Below, one piece after another: positions 7,939 to 18,036 of a stretch of DNA of 64,000 bases. The notes under the pieces are model-generated. The model was given only the letters and a program-made list of their open reading frames with translations, ran no database searches and was not told the DNA's origin. The stretch comes from Pradoshia eiseniae (lineage in GTDB: Bacteria; Bacillota; Bacilli; Bacillales; Pradoshiaceae), in NCBI RefSeq assembly GCF_002946355.1, contig NZ_PKOZ01000007.1:1-64000 (forward strand), given 5' to 3'. Positions within the stretch are counted from its first letter, which is position 1. Every line of letters starts with the position of its first letter. The translations under genes and the position numbers were made by a program.

Positions 7939-10900
7939 ATGAACCAAAAATGGAGTCCTAGTAAATTTACCGAATTTCATAAAGCTGAACATGACGCTTG
8001 CGGAATTATCGCCTGTGTTGAAAAACAAAAAAAACCGACACGCGAAAACATTTTTGCGTGTATCGATGCACTTGTAACCATGAATCATCGCGCTGGTTTT
8101 ATTAATGGTGAAGGTGACGGCGTCGGCATTCACATAGACATCCCTCGCGCTTTATGGCAAGAAAAACTGAAGAACGCAGGGGCAGATTCTTCCCTCGCCG
8201 ATTCACCTCATTTTGTTGTTGGACACTTTTTCATTGACCGCCACGCTGACAAAGGACAAACAATCGAAGAAATCATTCAAAAAGCCAAGAATAGTCATTT
8301 ATCAGAAGTCTTCGTATCTGATCAGGCCTATTCACAAGACGCACTCGGACCAATCGCCCTGCAAGAGAACCCTGTATTCTTACAGGTTGGCTTTATTGCC
8401 AGCAAGGAACACAGCCAGCAAGCCCTCTCCGGTCTTTTATTTGACTTGACTGTAGAAATTGAACGAAATGAATCAATCCACGTCTCTTCTTTGAGCCAAT
8501 ACCATGTCGTTTATAAAGTCATGGGCGCCGGAGATATTCTTCCAAAATATTATCCGGATTTAAGCAGCTCTCTCGTAGCATCCACGATGGCTCTTGGGCA
8601 TAACCGCTATTGTACGAATACATTATCAAGCTTCTTTCGTGTGCAGCCATTCAGTGTTCTCGGCCATAACGGAGAGATTAACACGATTGCGAGATTACGA
8701 GATGAAGCACAGATGGTTGGTGTTCCGCTCGTTCAAGGCGGCAGTGACTCTCAGGACCTTAGCCGTACGCTTGAAACATTCATTTACCGCGAAGGCTACA
8801 GCTTATTCGAGGCACTCGACATTATCTTCCCTCCTATCATTAACGAGATGAAAGAATATCCTGGCCACCTTCAGGATTTATACACGTATTTACGAGAATC
8901 CTGGGGACATTTCGCTCAAGGACCTGCTGCCATCATTTCCCGTCATGCTGACGAAGTAGCGTTTTCCGTTGATTCACTCGGCCTGCGCCCATTGTGGATG
9001 ATGGAAACATCGACATCCTATTTATTCGGTTCTGAGCCTGGTGTCATTCCAACTACTGAATATGTTGCCGATCCAAAACCAATTGGTCCCGGCGAAAAAG
9101 TCGGCTTGAAATGGAATGGAGATTCCATCAAGCTTTATGAATACAAGCACTACCAAGAAGAGGTGTTTGAGCGATTCTCGAATCGTCTTTCCTTTAAGGA
9201 TGCACGATTGCGCCTGCTGCCTCCGGAAGCGAAAAAAGTGATTGTTAATCAAGAGGAAGCTAAAATCCAAAACGGACAATACAAGGCTTTTGGATGGGAG
9301 CGCGATAATATTCAATTTATCGAGCAAATGGCTGAAAAAGGTGCTGAACCTATTCGGTCGCTCGGCCATGATGCACCGCTAGCCGCCCTTAATCCCGGAC
9401 GGCAAAATATTGCTGACTTTATCAAGGAAAGTGTCGCTGTTGTAACCAATCCGGCGATTGACCGTGACCGCGAAATGGAGCATTTCTCTACGAGAACAGT
9501 CATAGGTAAACGCCCTGCTTTATTCTCAAGTGATGAACAAGAAGGCCCAATCATTGAGCTTCTTACCCCTTTATTGCTAGAAGGTAAACCTGGTCAGGAT
9601 TGCGTCCAGGAAATCGGTCAGCCATCTTTCGAACAAATCCATCAATTATTTGACGGCCAAGGTAAATGGCACACCATCTCCACGACACTAAGCGAGGAAG
9701 AAACCATCCAAGCTGCTCTCGAGCGGATTACAGGCGAAGCCATCCATGCAGTCGAAAATGGCGCGTCCATTCTTTGCCTTGATGATGAAAAGTCTCATAG
9801 CGACGGTCATTTATGGATTGACCCGCATCTTGTCGTATCAGCAGTTGACCAAGCTCTTGTAAGCAGCGGCAAACGCCGCGACTGCTCCTTGGTGCTGCGT
9901 TCAGCAGCTATTCGTAATTTGCACGATATAATCGTTGCTTACGGTTTAGGCGCGAATTTGATTAACCCTTACTATATGTTCCGCACAGTCGCTGATGAAA
10001 CACCAAAGCCTGTTGCGAACCTTTATAAAGCTTTATCAAAAGGTCTGGAGAAAGTCATCTCTACACTTGGTATCCATGAGCTTCGCGGTTATGGACGTTT
10101 GTTCTCAAGCATTGGCCTGCACGAAGAGATTGCCGAAGTGTTGAATATCGTGAATTTCTTCGGATCTAATGAACTAAAATACAATTTTGAAACGATGAAG
10201 GAAGATGCCAAGCAGCGCACCGTTGATTATGCTAATGAGAAAGAGAGAATAGGCAAGACATTCCACCTCTTCCCGCGTATCTGGAAAGCGATTGGCGAAG
10301 TCGCCTCAACCGGTGATTATACAGCCTACGGCGAGAAAATCTCTGAGCAAGAAGAACAAAATCCGACAACAATCCGACATTTAACGGACTTTAAACAAAT
10401 GGAGAAAACGGTCGATCCCGAATCTGTTAATCTTGATGTCGGCGAGCACAGTCTTCCATTCGTAATTGCCTCCATGTCATTTGGATCCCAAAATGAAACA
10501 GCCTTCCGTGCTTACGCTGAGGGTGCTGATCGTCTGAACATGGTGAGCATGAACGGCGAGGGCGGCGAAATCAAAGATATGCTGGGCAAATATCCTCGTA
10601 CACGCGGACAACAAATTGCTTCCGGGCGCTTCGGGGTCAACGCAGAGCTATTGAACTCTTCCAATCTATTGGAAATTAAAATCGGCCAAGGGGCGAAGCC
10701 TGGTGAAGGCGGACATTTACCTGGGTCGAAGGTAACAGCGAAGATTGCCGAAGCACGTAATGCGACAATTGGTTCAGACTTGATTTCACCATCGAATAAC
10801 CATGATATTTATTCGATTGAAGACCTAGCTCAGATGATTCATGAACTGAAAACGGCCAACGACCAGGCAAAGGTTGCCGTCAAAGTGCCTGTTGTACCGA

Positions 10901-12417
10901 ATATCGGTACGATTGCTGTCGGAATTGCCAAAGCAGGAGCCGACATCATCACATTAAGCGGTTTTGATGGAGGCACAGGCGCTGCCCGGATTCATGCTTT
11001 GCAAAATGTTGGGCTCCCAGTCGAAATTGGAGTTAAATCAGCTCATAATGCCCTGCTTGAAGCCGGCTTAAGACAAGATGTCGAGCTTTGGGCTGATGGT
11101 GGACTCAAAAGCGCGAGGGATATTCTGAAAGTGATGCTGCTCGGCGCCAACCGCGTTGGTTTCGGCACCTTATCAATGATTGCAATTGGTTGTACGACTT
11201 GCCGCGGCTGCCACCTAGACACATGCCATGTCGGCATCGCTACACAAATCGACTCCGAAGCTCAGGCAAAAGAGCATGGCCTGCGCCGCTTCGTTCCAAG
11301 ACAATATGACCCTGCTGTACAGGGCATTATCAATCTGTTCACCGCTTTTGGCAATGAGCTAAAAGCATTGGCTGCCCAGCTTGGCATTACGAATCTTCAA
11401 GAAGCTGTTGGCCGTTCAGATTTGCTTGAGCAAACAAAGGGCAAAGACATGCTCGATTTAACTTATTTGCTTAAGACACTCGAGCTCGGTCAAGTATCGA
11501 AAATGGAATCGAAATCATCAGAGAAAGAATTGATGGTTCAAATGGCTGCTGTTGGTGCAGAATATCTTGATTCAAGTGTCAATGATTTGTTAAACTCTCG
11601 CGACTTCCAGAATGTCAATGCCATTCAGCGCGTACTTGGCAGCCGAGTCTCCTGTCACCGTGTGCGCGGCCGTCTGGACGGTTCATACAGAAAGCTTGAC
11701 CCAGTGAACCTATCCTATAAAGGCTCCATTCCAGGTAATGGACTTGGCGCTTACAACACTGAAGGCATCAATATCGTCGTTGATGGAGGTGCCCAAGACG
11801 GCACAGGAAAAACATCCTTTGGCGGCATGATTGCAATCTTGAAGGATAAGGGCAGAGATGGACAATATTATAACGGTTCTGTCGGTAAAGGCTTTGGCTA
11901 CGGTGCTCAAAAAGGCCTGCTCATCGCTCAAGGTGATGCAGACGCACGCGCCGGCATCCGTCTATCAGGGGCTGACATGATTATTGGCGGACCGCTAAAG
12001 GCCAATATCCCTTCCGATGAACAAGGAAATATCGGCGTCAACTCAAATATTAAAGGCTTTGCCTTTGAATACATGACCAATGGCCGCGGGCTAGTCCTTG
12101 GGGATCCTGGTCCATGGATCTGTGCAGGTATGACAGGCGGGGTAATCTACCTTCGCTATCAGCCAGAACGCGGCTTGGATAAAGATGCTATCCAGCGCAG
12201 GATTGCCAAGGGTGCACTTGTAACTATCGGAAAGCTAAACGAAACAGGGGTCAAGGATGTGACAGAGTTACTCACTCGTTACATTGACGTCCTCGGCCAA
12301 AGCGGACAGTCAGAAGAAGCAGAGGAACTGGCTCTTCTCCTAGAGAATCCAGCCCAAAACTTTATCCAAGTTGTTCCTGTAAAGGAACATGCAGACCCAT
12401 CCGTTTCAACAGAATGA
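7939..12417 (+). CDS. gltB: Glutamate synthase large subunit (GOGAT alpha)
   Basis: 1,492 residues with the full GOGAT layout. The N-terminal class-II amidotransferase domain has its nucleophile C21 in EHDACGI after a short propeptide. A central domain follows, then the FMN/2-oxoglutarate-binding synthase domain (about 790-1180; FVIASMSFGS, GEGGEIKDM, GFDGGTGAAR). The iron-sulfur cysteines are in CTTCRGCHLDTCHVG. A C-terminal glycine-rich beta-helix domain is present. It makes glutamate from 2-oxoglutarate and glutamine. No gltD-like small subunit or gltC regulator adjoins it, unlike B. subtilis gltAB. ATG 7939 is the only usable in-frame start after an upstream TAG, yet has no good ribosome site next to it. 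The gene is inserted between gsaB and ygaE. Confidence 0.93.
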   Translation: MNQKWSPSKFTEFHKAEHDACGIIACVEKQKKPTRENIFACIDALVTMNHRAGFINGEGDGVGIHIDIPRALWQEKLKNAGADSSLADSPHFVVGHFFIDRHADKGQTIEEIIQKAKNSHLSEVFVSDQAYSQDALGPIALQENPVFLQVGFIASKEHSQQALSGLLFDLTVEIERNESIHVSSLSQYHVVYKVMGAGDILPKYYPDLSSSLVASTMALGHNRYCTNTLSSFFRVQPFSVLGHNGEINTIARLRDEAQMVGVPLVQGGSDSQDLSRTLETFIYREGYSLFEALDIIFPPIINEMKEYPGHLQDLYTYLRESWGHFAQGPAAIISRHADEVAFSVDSLGLRPLWMMETSTSYLFGSEPGVIPTTEYVADPKPIGPGEKVGLKWNGDSIKLYEYKHYQEEVFERFSNRLSFKDARLRLLPPEAKKVIVNQEEAKIQNGQYKAFGWERDNIQFIEQMAEKGAEPIRSLGHDAPLAALNPGRQNIADFIKESVAVVTNPAIDRDREMEHFSTRTVIGKRPALFSSDEQEGPIIELLTPLLLEGKPGQDCVQEIGQPSFEQIHQLFDGQGKWHTISTTLSEEETIQAALERITGEAIHAVENGASILCLDDEKSHSDGHLWIDPHLVVSAVDQALVSSGKRRDCSLVLRSAAIRNLHDIIVAYGLGANLINPYYMFRTVADETPKPVANLYKALSKGLEKVISTLGIHELRGYGRLFSSIGLHEEIAEVLNIVNFFGSNELKYNFETMKEDAKQRTVDYANEKERIGKTFHLFPRIWKAIGEVASTGDYTAYGEKISEQEEQNPTTIRHLTDFKQMEKTVDPESVNLDVGEHSLPFVIASMSFGSQNETAFRAYAEGADRLNMVSMNGEGGEIKDMLGKYPRTRGQQIASGRFGVNAELLNSSNLLEIKIGQGAKPGEGGHLPGSKVTAKIAEARNATIGSDLISPSNNHDIYSIEDLAQMIHELKTANDQAKVAVKVPVVPNIGTIAVGIAKAGADIITLSGFDGGTGAARIHALQNVGLPVEIGVKSAHNALLEAGLRQDVELWADGGLKSARDILKVMLLGANRVGFGTLSMIAIGCTTCRGCHLDTCHVGIATQIDSEAQAKEHGLRRFVPRQYDPAVQGIINLFTAFGNELKALAAQLGITNLQEAVGRSDLLEQTKGKDMLDLTYLLKTLELGQVSKMESKSSEKELMVQMAAVGAEYLDSSVNDLLNSRDFQNVNAIQRVLGSRVSCHRVRGRLDGSYRKLDPVNLSYKGSIPGNGLGAYNTEGINIVVDGGAQDGTGKTSFGGMIAILKDKGRDGQYYNGSVGKGFGYGAQKGLLIAQGDADARAGIRLSGADMIIGGPLKANIPSDEQGNIGVNSNIKGFAFEYMTNGRGLVLGDPGPWICAGMTGGVIYLRYQPERGLDKDAIQRRIAKGALVTIGKLNETGVKDVTELLTRYIDVLGQSGQSEEAEELALLLENPAQNFIQVVPVKEHADPSVSTE

Positions 12418-12494
12418 TTGACATGCAGCGAAGCTCTCCATTTACGGAGTGCTTTCTTCATTCCAAGGTAGAATAAACCTCTTTCTATAAGTTT

Positions 12495-12679
12495 GGCTCT
12501 GTTAAAGTTTAGTGTTGATATCTTAACACCGTTTATTGTAGTGAAAGGTGGGTGACTCCTGCGGGACTAGCGGACAGGGGGAGACCCCACAGACGCTGAA
12601 AGCGCCCGGGAGGCTCCCCGACCGCCCCGCGGAAAGCAGCCACCTGTAACGAAAATCAACATTTATATTTAACAGAGCC
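12495..12679. mobile_element. 185-bp MITE with IS6-like ends
   Basis: The element begins GGCTCTGTTAAA (12495-12506) and ends with its exact inverse TTTAACAGAGCC (12668-12679); similarity continues inward through TGTTGAT. It is flanked by the perfect 8-bp direct repeat ATAAGTTT (12487-12494 and 12680-12687). The inside is GC-rich and partly palindromic, with CTCCTGCGGGA and CCGCGGAAAGC blocks of the kind repeated in many Bacillus genomes. It has no ORF of credible length. 8-bp duplications and GGNNCTGTT ends fit IS6-family transposases, but the mobilising element is not in this window. Confidence 0.8.
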
Positions 12680-12864
12680 ATAAGTTTAAAAGCAGGAAAG
12701 CATCGATATTCATGCATTCTTGAAAGGCTTAAGGGAATATATATCATATATATGACATTTTCAAAGGATAACTTGAACATCCGCTCAAAACCCTGTATAG
12801 TACATTGAGTAAAAAAAGACAAACGATTTGTACAACTATAGATAAAAGGAAGAGGTAGAATTTA

Positions 12865-13947
12865 ATGAAGGTTGGTGCCCGAGTTTTTAAAACGGGAATA
12901 GCCATAGTCATAGCCATATATGTAGCGATACTGCTGGGGATTCCATCTCCAACACTCGCGGCCATTTCTGCGGTATTTGCTGTACAGCCCACAATATATC
13001 GCTCCTATTTAACATTAATTGATCAAATACAGGCCAATATTATTGGTTTCTTGGTAGCCATTACATTTGTGATATTTTTCGGTAATGAGCCTTTACTACT
13101 CGGTCTTGCTGCCATTATTACCATCGTCATTAACTTGCAATTGAAAAATGAAAAGCAATTGACCATCTCTTTGGTGACGTTAATCTTAATCATGGAACAG
13201 CCTGAAGGAGATTTTACAACATTCGCTTTCTGGAGAGTATTTGCCATTTTAATCGGGATTCTCTCAGCGTTCCTTGTGAATCTAATCTTCCTTCCTCCGA
13301 AATATGAAACAAAGCTGTTCTCACGAATCCATCATACGACTGATGAAATCCTGCGGTGGATTCGAATTGGTTCACGGAGCTCAACCGAGCATGTTCATTT
13401 AAAGAAGGACATTAAACGTCTGAAGGAAACGGTAAACAAAACGGACCAGTTATACGATATGTTTCAGGAGGAACGGGACTATTTCAAGAGAAATAAAATT
13501 CCCAAGGCTCGAAAGCTTGTCATCTATCGATATATGATTGCGACTAACCGAAGGGCACTCGATATCTTGAAGAGATTGCATCGCTTTGAAGTGGAATTTC
13601 ACCAAATGCCGAATGACTTTCAGCTCGAGGTTCAAGAACAGCTTGACATCCTGATGAGAAAGCATGAGCATATCCACTTAAAGTTCACTGAAAAGGTGAA
13701 GCCCGGCTGCTTGTATGCCGAGACGGAAGAACAATACAATAAACAGCAGTTAATAGAGGTTGTCAGAGGCTTTCGTATTAATGCTACAGATGAAACGCCT
13801 GTTTACTACCATATGGTTACATTAATTTCAGCCATCCTCGAATACGGGGACTATTTGGAACATCTCGAAATGCTCGTCAACAGCTTCCATTCCTACCATA
13901 AAGCAGAAAACAAATCCGTTCAATTACCGGATGATGATCAAGCATAA
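12865..13947 (+). CDS. ygaE: UPF0421 / aromatic-acid-exporter-like membrane protein YgaE
   Basis: 360 residues with about four membrane helices in the first 145 residues and a long charged helical cytoplasmic part after. This is the UPF0421/ArAE_1 layout of B. subtilis YgaE, which lies in the same place between gsaB and ygaD. Related proteins are proposed to export aromatic acids, but no substrate is known for this one. The ribosome site is GAAGAGG before ATG 12865. The MITE lies in the upstream gap and may separate or carry regulatory signals. A strong terminator follows. Confidence 0.82.
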   Translation: MKVGARVFKTGIAIVIAIYVAILLGIPSPTLAAISAVFAVQPTIYRSYLTLIDQIQANIIGFLVAITFVIFFGNEPLLLGLAAIITIVINLQLKNEKQLTISLVTLILIMEQPEGDFTTFAFWRVFAILIGILSAFLVNLIFLPPKYETKLFSRIHHTTDEILRWIRIGSRSSTEHVHLKKDIKRLKETVNKTDQLYDMFQEERDYFKRNKIPKARKLVIYRYMIATNRRALDILKRLHRFEVEFHQMPNDFQLEVQEQLDILMRKHEHIHLKFTEKVKPGCLYAETEEQYNKQQLIEVVRGFRINATDETPVYYHMVTLISAILEYGDYLEHLEMLVNSFHSYHKAENKSVQLPDDDQA

Positions 13948-13962
13948 GAGCATTGAGCGCTC

Positions 13963-14007
13963 AAAAAAGCAGGCGAAAAACCAAAATGGTTTTTCGCCTG
14001 CTTTTTT
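13963..14007 (+). terminator. Terminator after ygaE
   Basis: AAAAAAGCAGGCGAAAAACCA (13963-13983) pairs with its inverse (13987-14007), ending in a T run. It is a near-perfect 21-bp stem. Confidence 0.9.
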
Positions 14008-14107
14008 AGTGTATTGCTGCTGTTTCTGTTTCCTTGACGCCCGAGGTTTAAAAACAGTCTTCCTGTGACCTCTAAAAAGAAATGCAGCAGTCATCCTTAT
14101 TTAGCCT

Positions 14108-14548
14108 TCACTCTATGTTGTAAATTCCTTTACCAGTTTCTACACTTATAGGTAATGATGAATGTTCATGTGCTATAAACCATGATTCATTCACCTTTTT
14201 CAAGCCATATGTGAATCGATTAGACATTTGGCGAAGCTGCTCACCGCCTTCTGCTAAACGGGCAGTAAATGTTACAGTACAATAAACAAATGCAAGGCTT
14301 ATATCTTCCTCAACGACTAGGTCATGAAAATCAACCTTAAGTAAAACACCCTCTTCGTTCAATCCATTAAACCACTCTGCCACATTATTCTTCCATAAAG
14401 AAAGATCCTTAACCTCCCAGTTCCCCCAGCAATCATAAATACGCATTTCAGGAGCGTACATGGATAAGAACTTTTCAACATCCTTCTCGTAAACGGATGT
14501 TTTATAGTTTTCAAGTACGTCTTGAACTTTGGAAAAAACAGCTGTCAT
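14108..14548 (-). CDS. SnoaL/NTF2-like family protein
   Basis: 146 residues. The pattern of an N-terminal helix (VFSKVQDVLENYKTSVYEKDVEKFLSMY), the segment MRIYDCWGNWEV and alternating beta strands (VDFHDLVVEEDISLAFVYCTVTF) is that of the NTF2/SnoaL-like fold used by DUF4440-type proteins. The ligand or reaction is unknown. ATG 14548 is chosen because AGGAGG lies 9 nt upstream; an ATG three codons earlier touches the ribosome site. It sits alone between convergent ygaE and co-directional ygaD. Confidence 0.7.
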   Translation of the reverse strand: MTAVFSKVQDVLENYKTSVYEKDVEKFLSMYAPEMRIYDCWGNWEVKDLSLWKNNVAEWFNGLNEEGVLLKVDFHDLVVEEDISLAFVYCTVTFTARLAEGGEQLRQMSNRFTYGLKKVNESWFIAHEHSSLPISVETGKGIYNIE

Positions 14549-14716
14549 TAAGTACATCCTCCTTTATTAGTTTCAAAAGTCCAAGAATGCTTACTATAAA
14601 GATATTCTATACTCTATCATCTATTTCCTTTTCAATTAACCCGAACTCACACTCCAAGGCTGACTGTTTCATAACCGTTTTTACACCTTTCATAAAGCAC
14701 GGTAACTCCCGGCAAC

Positions 14717-14761
14717 AAAAAAACCGAGCCAAAGGCCCGTTTTGAACGGAGCTTTCAGCTC
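14717..14761 (-). terminator. Terminator downstream of ygaD
   Basis: On the minus strand a hairpin of the GAGCTGAAAGCTCCGTT / ACGGGCCTTTGGCTC type is followed by GGTTTTTTT. Confidence 0.7.
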
Positions 14762-14771
14762 AGCTTCTTCA

Positions 14772-16520
14772 TTAACTATCCAATTGCTGGATTTTAAACA
14801 AATCATAGTAAGAGCCCTGCCTGTCCATCAGCTCCTGATGGGTGCCGCTCTCAGTGATTTCACCATGCTCGATTAAGACGATTTTATCGGCATGGGTAAT
14901 CGTGGATAACCGGTGGGCAATGATAAAGGTCGTCCGGTCCTCTGACAGCTTCTCAAGTGCCTCTTGAATCAGATGCTCACTCTCAAGGTCAAGAGCTGAG
15001 GTTGCCTCATCCAGAACCAGGATTGGCGGATTCTTAAGGAATACACGAGCAATGGACACACGCTGCTTCTGCCCGCCTGAGAGCTTAACGCCTCTCTCGC
15101 CCACTTTCGTCTCATAGCCGCTCGGTAAACCCAGGATAAAATCATGGGCATTGGCGGCTTTAGCTGCCTCATATACTTCTTTATCAGTTGCCTCTGGCTT
15201 CCCAAGCAGAATGTTAGCACGAACCGAGTCACTGAATAGGATGCTATCTTGCATGACCATGCCAATATTATCTCTCAAGGAACGGACCTTAACATCACGG
15301 ATATCGATTCCATCAAGCAGAATCCTGCCTTCTGTCACATCATAAAATCTCGGAATCAAGCTGACCAAGGAAGATTTTCCTCCTCCGCTCATCCCAACCA
15401 ATGCGACAGTCTCCCCACGCTTTACTTCGAGATTAATATTCTTCAAAGCTAGGTTTTCATCTTCTCCATAGGAAAAGGAAACATTCTCAAACTTGATTGT
15501 CCCTTGTACGTCCTTACATTCATTAGCATTCGGGCGGTCCTCGATATCATAAGGGACATCCAGAAACTCAAATACACGGTCCATTGATGCCAGCGACTGA
15601 GTCAATGTCGTGGAGGAATTCATCAACCGCCTCAATGGTGCATAAAGCAAGTCTATGTATCCATAAAAGGCAACCATCGTTCCAAGTGTCAAATTTCCAG
15701 ATATGACTTGATAGCCGGCAAAAAGAATCACAATCAGCGGAGCAACATCTGTAATTGTATTGACAGCCGCAAATGATTTGGCATTCCAGCTCGTATGCGT
15801 CAGGGCTTTTTTAAGGAAGTTGCCATTCTCCCGATTAAATTGCTTTTGTTCATGATCTTCTATTGCAAAGCTTTTGATTACAGCCATTCCCTGCACCCGT
15901 TCATGCAGGTATCCCTGAACCTCCGCAAGGGCCTGGGAACGTTCTCTCGTCAATCCCCGAAGCTTGCCGAAGAAATATTTAATTGAAAAACCATAAAGAG
16001 GTAAGAGCAACAATGAAATCAGTGTCAGCTCTACATCCATTGCCAGCATAATACCAACCGCAATGAGGATGGTGACAAGATCAAGCCATACATTCATCAG
16101 CCCGGTGATGACGAAATTCTTTGTCTCCTCCACATCATTGATTACCCGGGATATGATTTCTCCGCCCTTGGCATTGGAATAATACTTAAAGCTCAGTTTC
16201 TGTATATGGCCGAACATCTTATCACGGATATCGAACAGAATCTTGCTCGCTGTCCACTGCGCATAATATTGACGATAATATTCAACAGGCGGCCGGACAA
16301 CAACAAAGATAAAGAACATCAGTCCCATTAGCATAAATAGCTTTCTCAGCTGTTCATCCTTTGAAAGAGCATTCGCCCCAATGACATCATCAATGACATA
16401 ACCAAGCAATGCTGGAGTAATCAACGGTATGGAGAACTTCACAATTCCAATCAGGATTGTAATGATGATTTGCCACTTATAAGGTTTTACAAATTTCATA
16501 TACCGTTTTATACTGCTCAC
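14772..16520 (-). CDS. ygaD: ABC multidrug exporter half-transporter (YgaD)
   Basis: About 582 residues: six membrane helices (about 15-310) followed by a nucleotide-binding domain. Walker A is GMSGGGKSS, the signature is LSGGQKQR and Walker B is [12 protein letters not shown]. The switch histidine is in IIAHRLSTI. Together these mark a type-IV (MsbA/Sav1866-like) exporter working as a homodimer. Substrate unknown. GTG at 16520 is preferred because GAGGAG lies 8 nt upstream; an ATG two codons earlier has only 2-nt spacing. Same place as in B. subtilis, with ygaC upstream. Confidence 0.88.
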   Translation of the reverse strand: MSSIKRYMKFVKPYKWQIIITILIGIVKFSIPLITPALLGYVIDDVIGANALSKDEQLRKLFMLMGLMFFIFVVVRPPVEYYRQYYAQWTASKILFDIRDKMFGHIQKLSFKYYSNAKGGEIISRVINDVEETKNFVITGLMNVWLDLVTILIAVGIMLAMDVELTLISLLLLPLYGFSIKYFFGKLRGLTRERSQALAEVQGYLHERVQGMAVIKSFAIEDHEQKQFNRENGNFLKKALTHTSWNAKSFAAVNTITDVAPLIVILFAGYQVISGNLTLGTMVAFYGYIDLLYAPLRRLMNSSTTLTQSLASMDRVFEFLDVPYDIEDRPNANECKDVQGTIKFENVSFSYGEDENLALKNINLEVKRGETVALVGMSGGGKSSLVSLIPRFYDVTEGRILLDGIDIRDVKVRSLRDNIGMVMQDSILFSDSVRANILLGKPEATDKEVYEAAKAANAHDFILGLPSGYETKVGERGVKLSGGQKQRVSIARVFLKNPPILVLDEATSALDLESEHLIQEALEKLSEDRTTFIIAHRLSTITHADKIVLIEHGEITESGTHQELMDRQGSYYDLFKIQQLDS

Positions 16521-16569
16521 GATCATTTCTCCTCTTGTCACGGAAAAAGCCCGTCCCCATGGAACCAGG

Positions 16570-17109
16570 CTATCTTTCGTTACTCTTGATTGTAGTATAA
16601 CGCTTGTACCAGTTATGAACGAATTCGGGTGCGAAAGGCCCCTTCTTCGCCCTGATCATACCGATTAATTTCTCTACATTTCTGCGTAAAATATGATCAA
16701 TTACATTTGGGTAGCTCATTTCACGTTTATGCTGCTCATATTCATCCTCATCAAGCAAGTTGTACGTCATATCCGGATAAACTTTGATATCCAAATCATA
16801 ATCAATGTATTTAATAGCCTCTCCGTCAAAAACGAAGGGCGAACTCAAATTGCAGTAATAATAAATACCATCTTCCCGCAGCATGCCAATGATATTAAAC
16901 CAGTACTGTGAGTGAAAATAAGTAATTGCCGGTTCTCTCGTCAGCCATGTCCGACCATCACTTTCGGTGACCAGGGTACGATCATTACAGCCGATTACTA
17001 TATATTGTGTACCCTTCAATATCGTCGTCTCTTGCCATACCCGATGGATATGTCCATTATGCTTATAGCTGTGTATTTGGATTTCTTCTCCTTCTCTCGG
17101 TACTCGCAC
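16570..17109 (-). CDS. ygaC: DUF402 nucleoside tri-/diphosphatase family protein (YgaC)
   Basis: 179 residues of the DUF402 family. Conserved parts include [18 protein letters not shown] and the acidic metal-binding run [27 protein letters not shown]. Staphylococcal NtdP of this family hydrolyses nucleoside tri- and diphosphates; the exact substrate of the Bacillus protein is not settled. It starts with GTG (AGGT 8 nt upstream). Same strand as ygaD, 50 nt upstream of it. Confidence 0.85.
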   Translation of the reverse strand: MRVPREGEEIQIHSYKHNGHIHRVWQETTILKGTQYIVIGCNDRTLVTESDGRTWLTREPAITYFHSQYWFNIIGMLREDGIYYYCNLSSPFVFDGEAIKYIDYDLDIKVYPDMTYNLLDEDEYEQHKREMSYPNVIDHILRRNVEKLIGMIRAKKGPFAPEFVHNWYKRYTTIKSNER

Positions 17110-17363
17110 GTTGTATTACCTACTTTCTCTCCCTATTGGGCAGGGCACTTATCTCACCTTTCAATATTATCCTTATCCATTTTAAGTATAAATGAGATAC
17201 CATTTCCGTATTCTTCTTATTTATTATAACGATTTGAGAGTGATTTTAAAACAAAGTGAACCAGGATTATGCATACAGCCTCTGTTTTGACATTATTTCC
17301 TTCCCCATCAGGATAAACTCGAAACAAAACTGCGACCAATTTCCTATAACGTTTCATTTTAGA

Positions 17364-17392
17364 CAAAAAAAAGAACATCGATAAGATGCCCT
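17364..17392 (-). terminator. Probable terminator after ygaB
   Basis: On the minus strand a short GCATC/GATGT hairpin precedes TTCTTTTTTTTG. The stem is short. The rest of 17110-17404 holds no gene I can support. Confidence 0.5.
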
Positions 17393-17404
17393 TTGGAGAA
17401 TAGA

Positions 17405-17671
17405 TCAATCATTCATTATTTTTTCGGTGGCAGACTTCGTCTGGTAGCTTTCGATGACTCGCTCTGTCAGCTGCATGAACAGATTCTGGATGGAATTCAG
17501 CTCTTTCTTCATTTCCATGATATCGTCCTGTACGGATAATAAATCCTGCTCCTTCTTTCTGTTCCTCAATTCCTCCTCAAGCTCCCTGTAACGATCAAGT
17601 TCAGTTTGCATGCTCAGCAATTTATCCATGATTAACATTTGCTCATTCACTAATTCCTCAAAGCTCTTCAT
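17405..17671 (-). CDS. ygaB: Coiled-coil protein YgaB
   Basis: 88 residues, almost entirely helical and highly charged, with heptad-like spacing from ELVNEQMLIMDKLL through ELDRYRELEEEL to MEMKKELNSI. It matches B. subtilis YgaB by size and position between sspE and ygaC. No function is known. ATG 17671 follows AGGTGA by 5 nt; an upstream in-frame TTG is less likely. Confidence 0.72.
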   Translation of the reverse strand: MKSFEELVNEQMLIMDKLLSMQTELDRYRELEEELRNRKKEQDLLSVQDDIMEMKKELNSIQNLFMQLTERVIESYQTKSATEKIMND

Positions 17672-17773
17672 CTCATTCACCTGCCTCAATTCCGTATAAT
17701 GAATAAGTTCTCTATGAGCACTGGAATACCTTTGACTTATTCTGTTGGCTGATAAGATGTTTTGTCGACATGC

Positions 17774-17808
17774 AAAAGAAGCACCTGCCAGTCAAGGGCA
17801 AGTGCTTC
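17774..17808 (-). terminator. Terminator after sspE
   Basis: GAAGCACCTGCC (17778-17789) pairs with GGCAAGTGCTTC (17797-17808); on the minus strand the stem is followed by TTTTGC. Confidence 0.75.
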
Positions 17809-17823
17809 CTGTTTAAGCTTAAA

Positions 17824-18015
17824 TTAAGATTGGTTTCCGAAGTTTCCGGAGTTTTTCGCTTTGTTTTTTTCAGCTTTTTGGTTAGCTTCTCTTACGCTTT
17901 GCACATCTGTTTCAGATGCAAATTCAGAGCCGTATTGACCTTGGCTTTGACCTGCAGATTGTGCGTTTTGTTGTCTCACCATGTTAGCGTTTGTTTTTGA
18001 ACTGTTGTTAGCCAT
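17824..18015 (-). CDS. sspE: Gamma-type small acid-soluble spore protein
   Basis: 63 residues rich in Asn, Gln, Ser and Ala with no hydrophobic core. It has the gamma-SASP pattern including the GPR-protease-like segment YGSEFASETDVQ. Gamma-SASP is made in the forespore and degraded at germination as an amino-acid store. It is shorter than the 84 residues of B. subtilis SspE, which has a repeat, and here only one repeat unit is visible. The GGAGGTGATATT ribosome site is right before ATG 18015. A sigma-G-type promoter lies upstream. Confidence 0.92.
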   Translation of the reverse strand: MANNSSKTNANMVRQQNAQSAGQSQGQYGSEFASETDVQSVREANQKAEKNKAKNSGNFGNQS

Positions 18016-18036
18016 TAATATCACCTCCACAAATAT

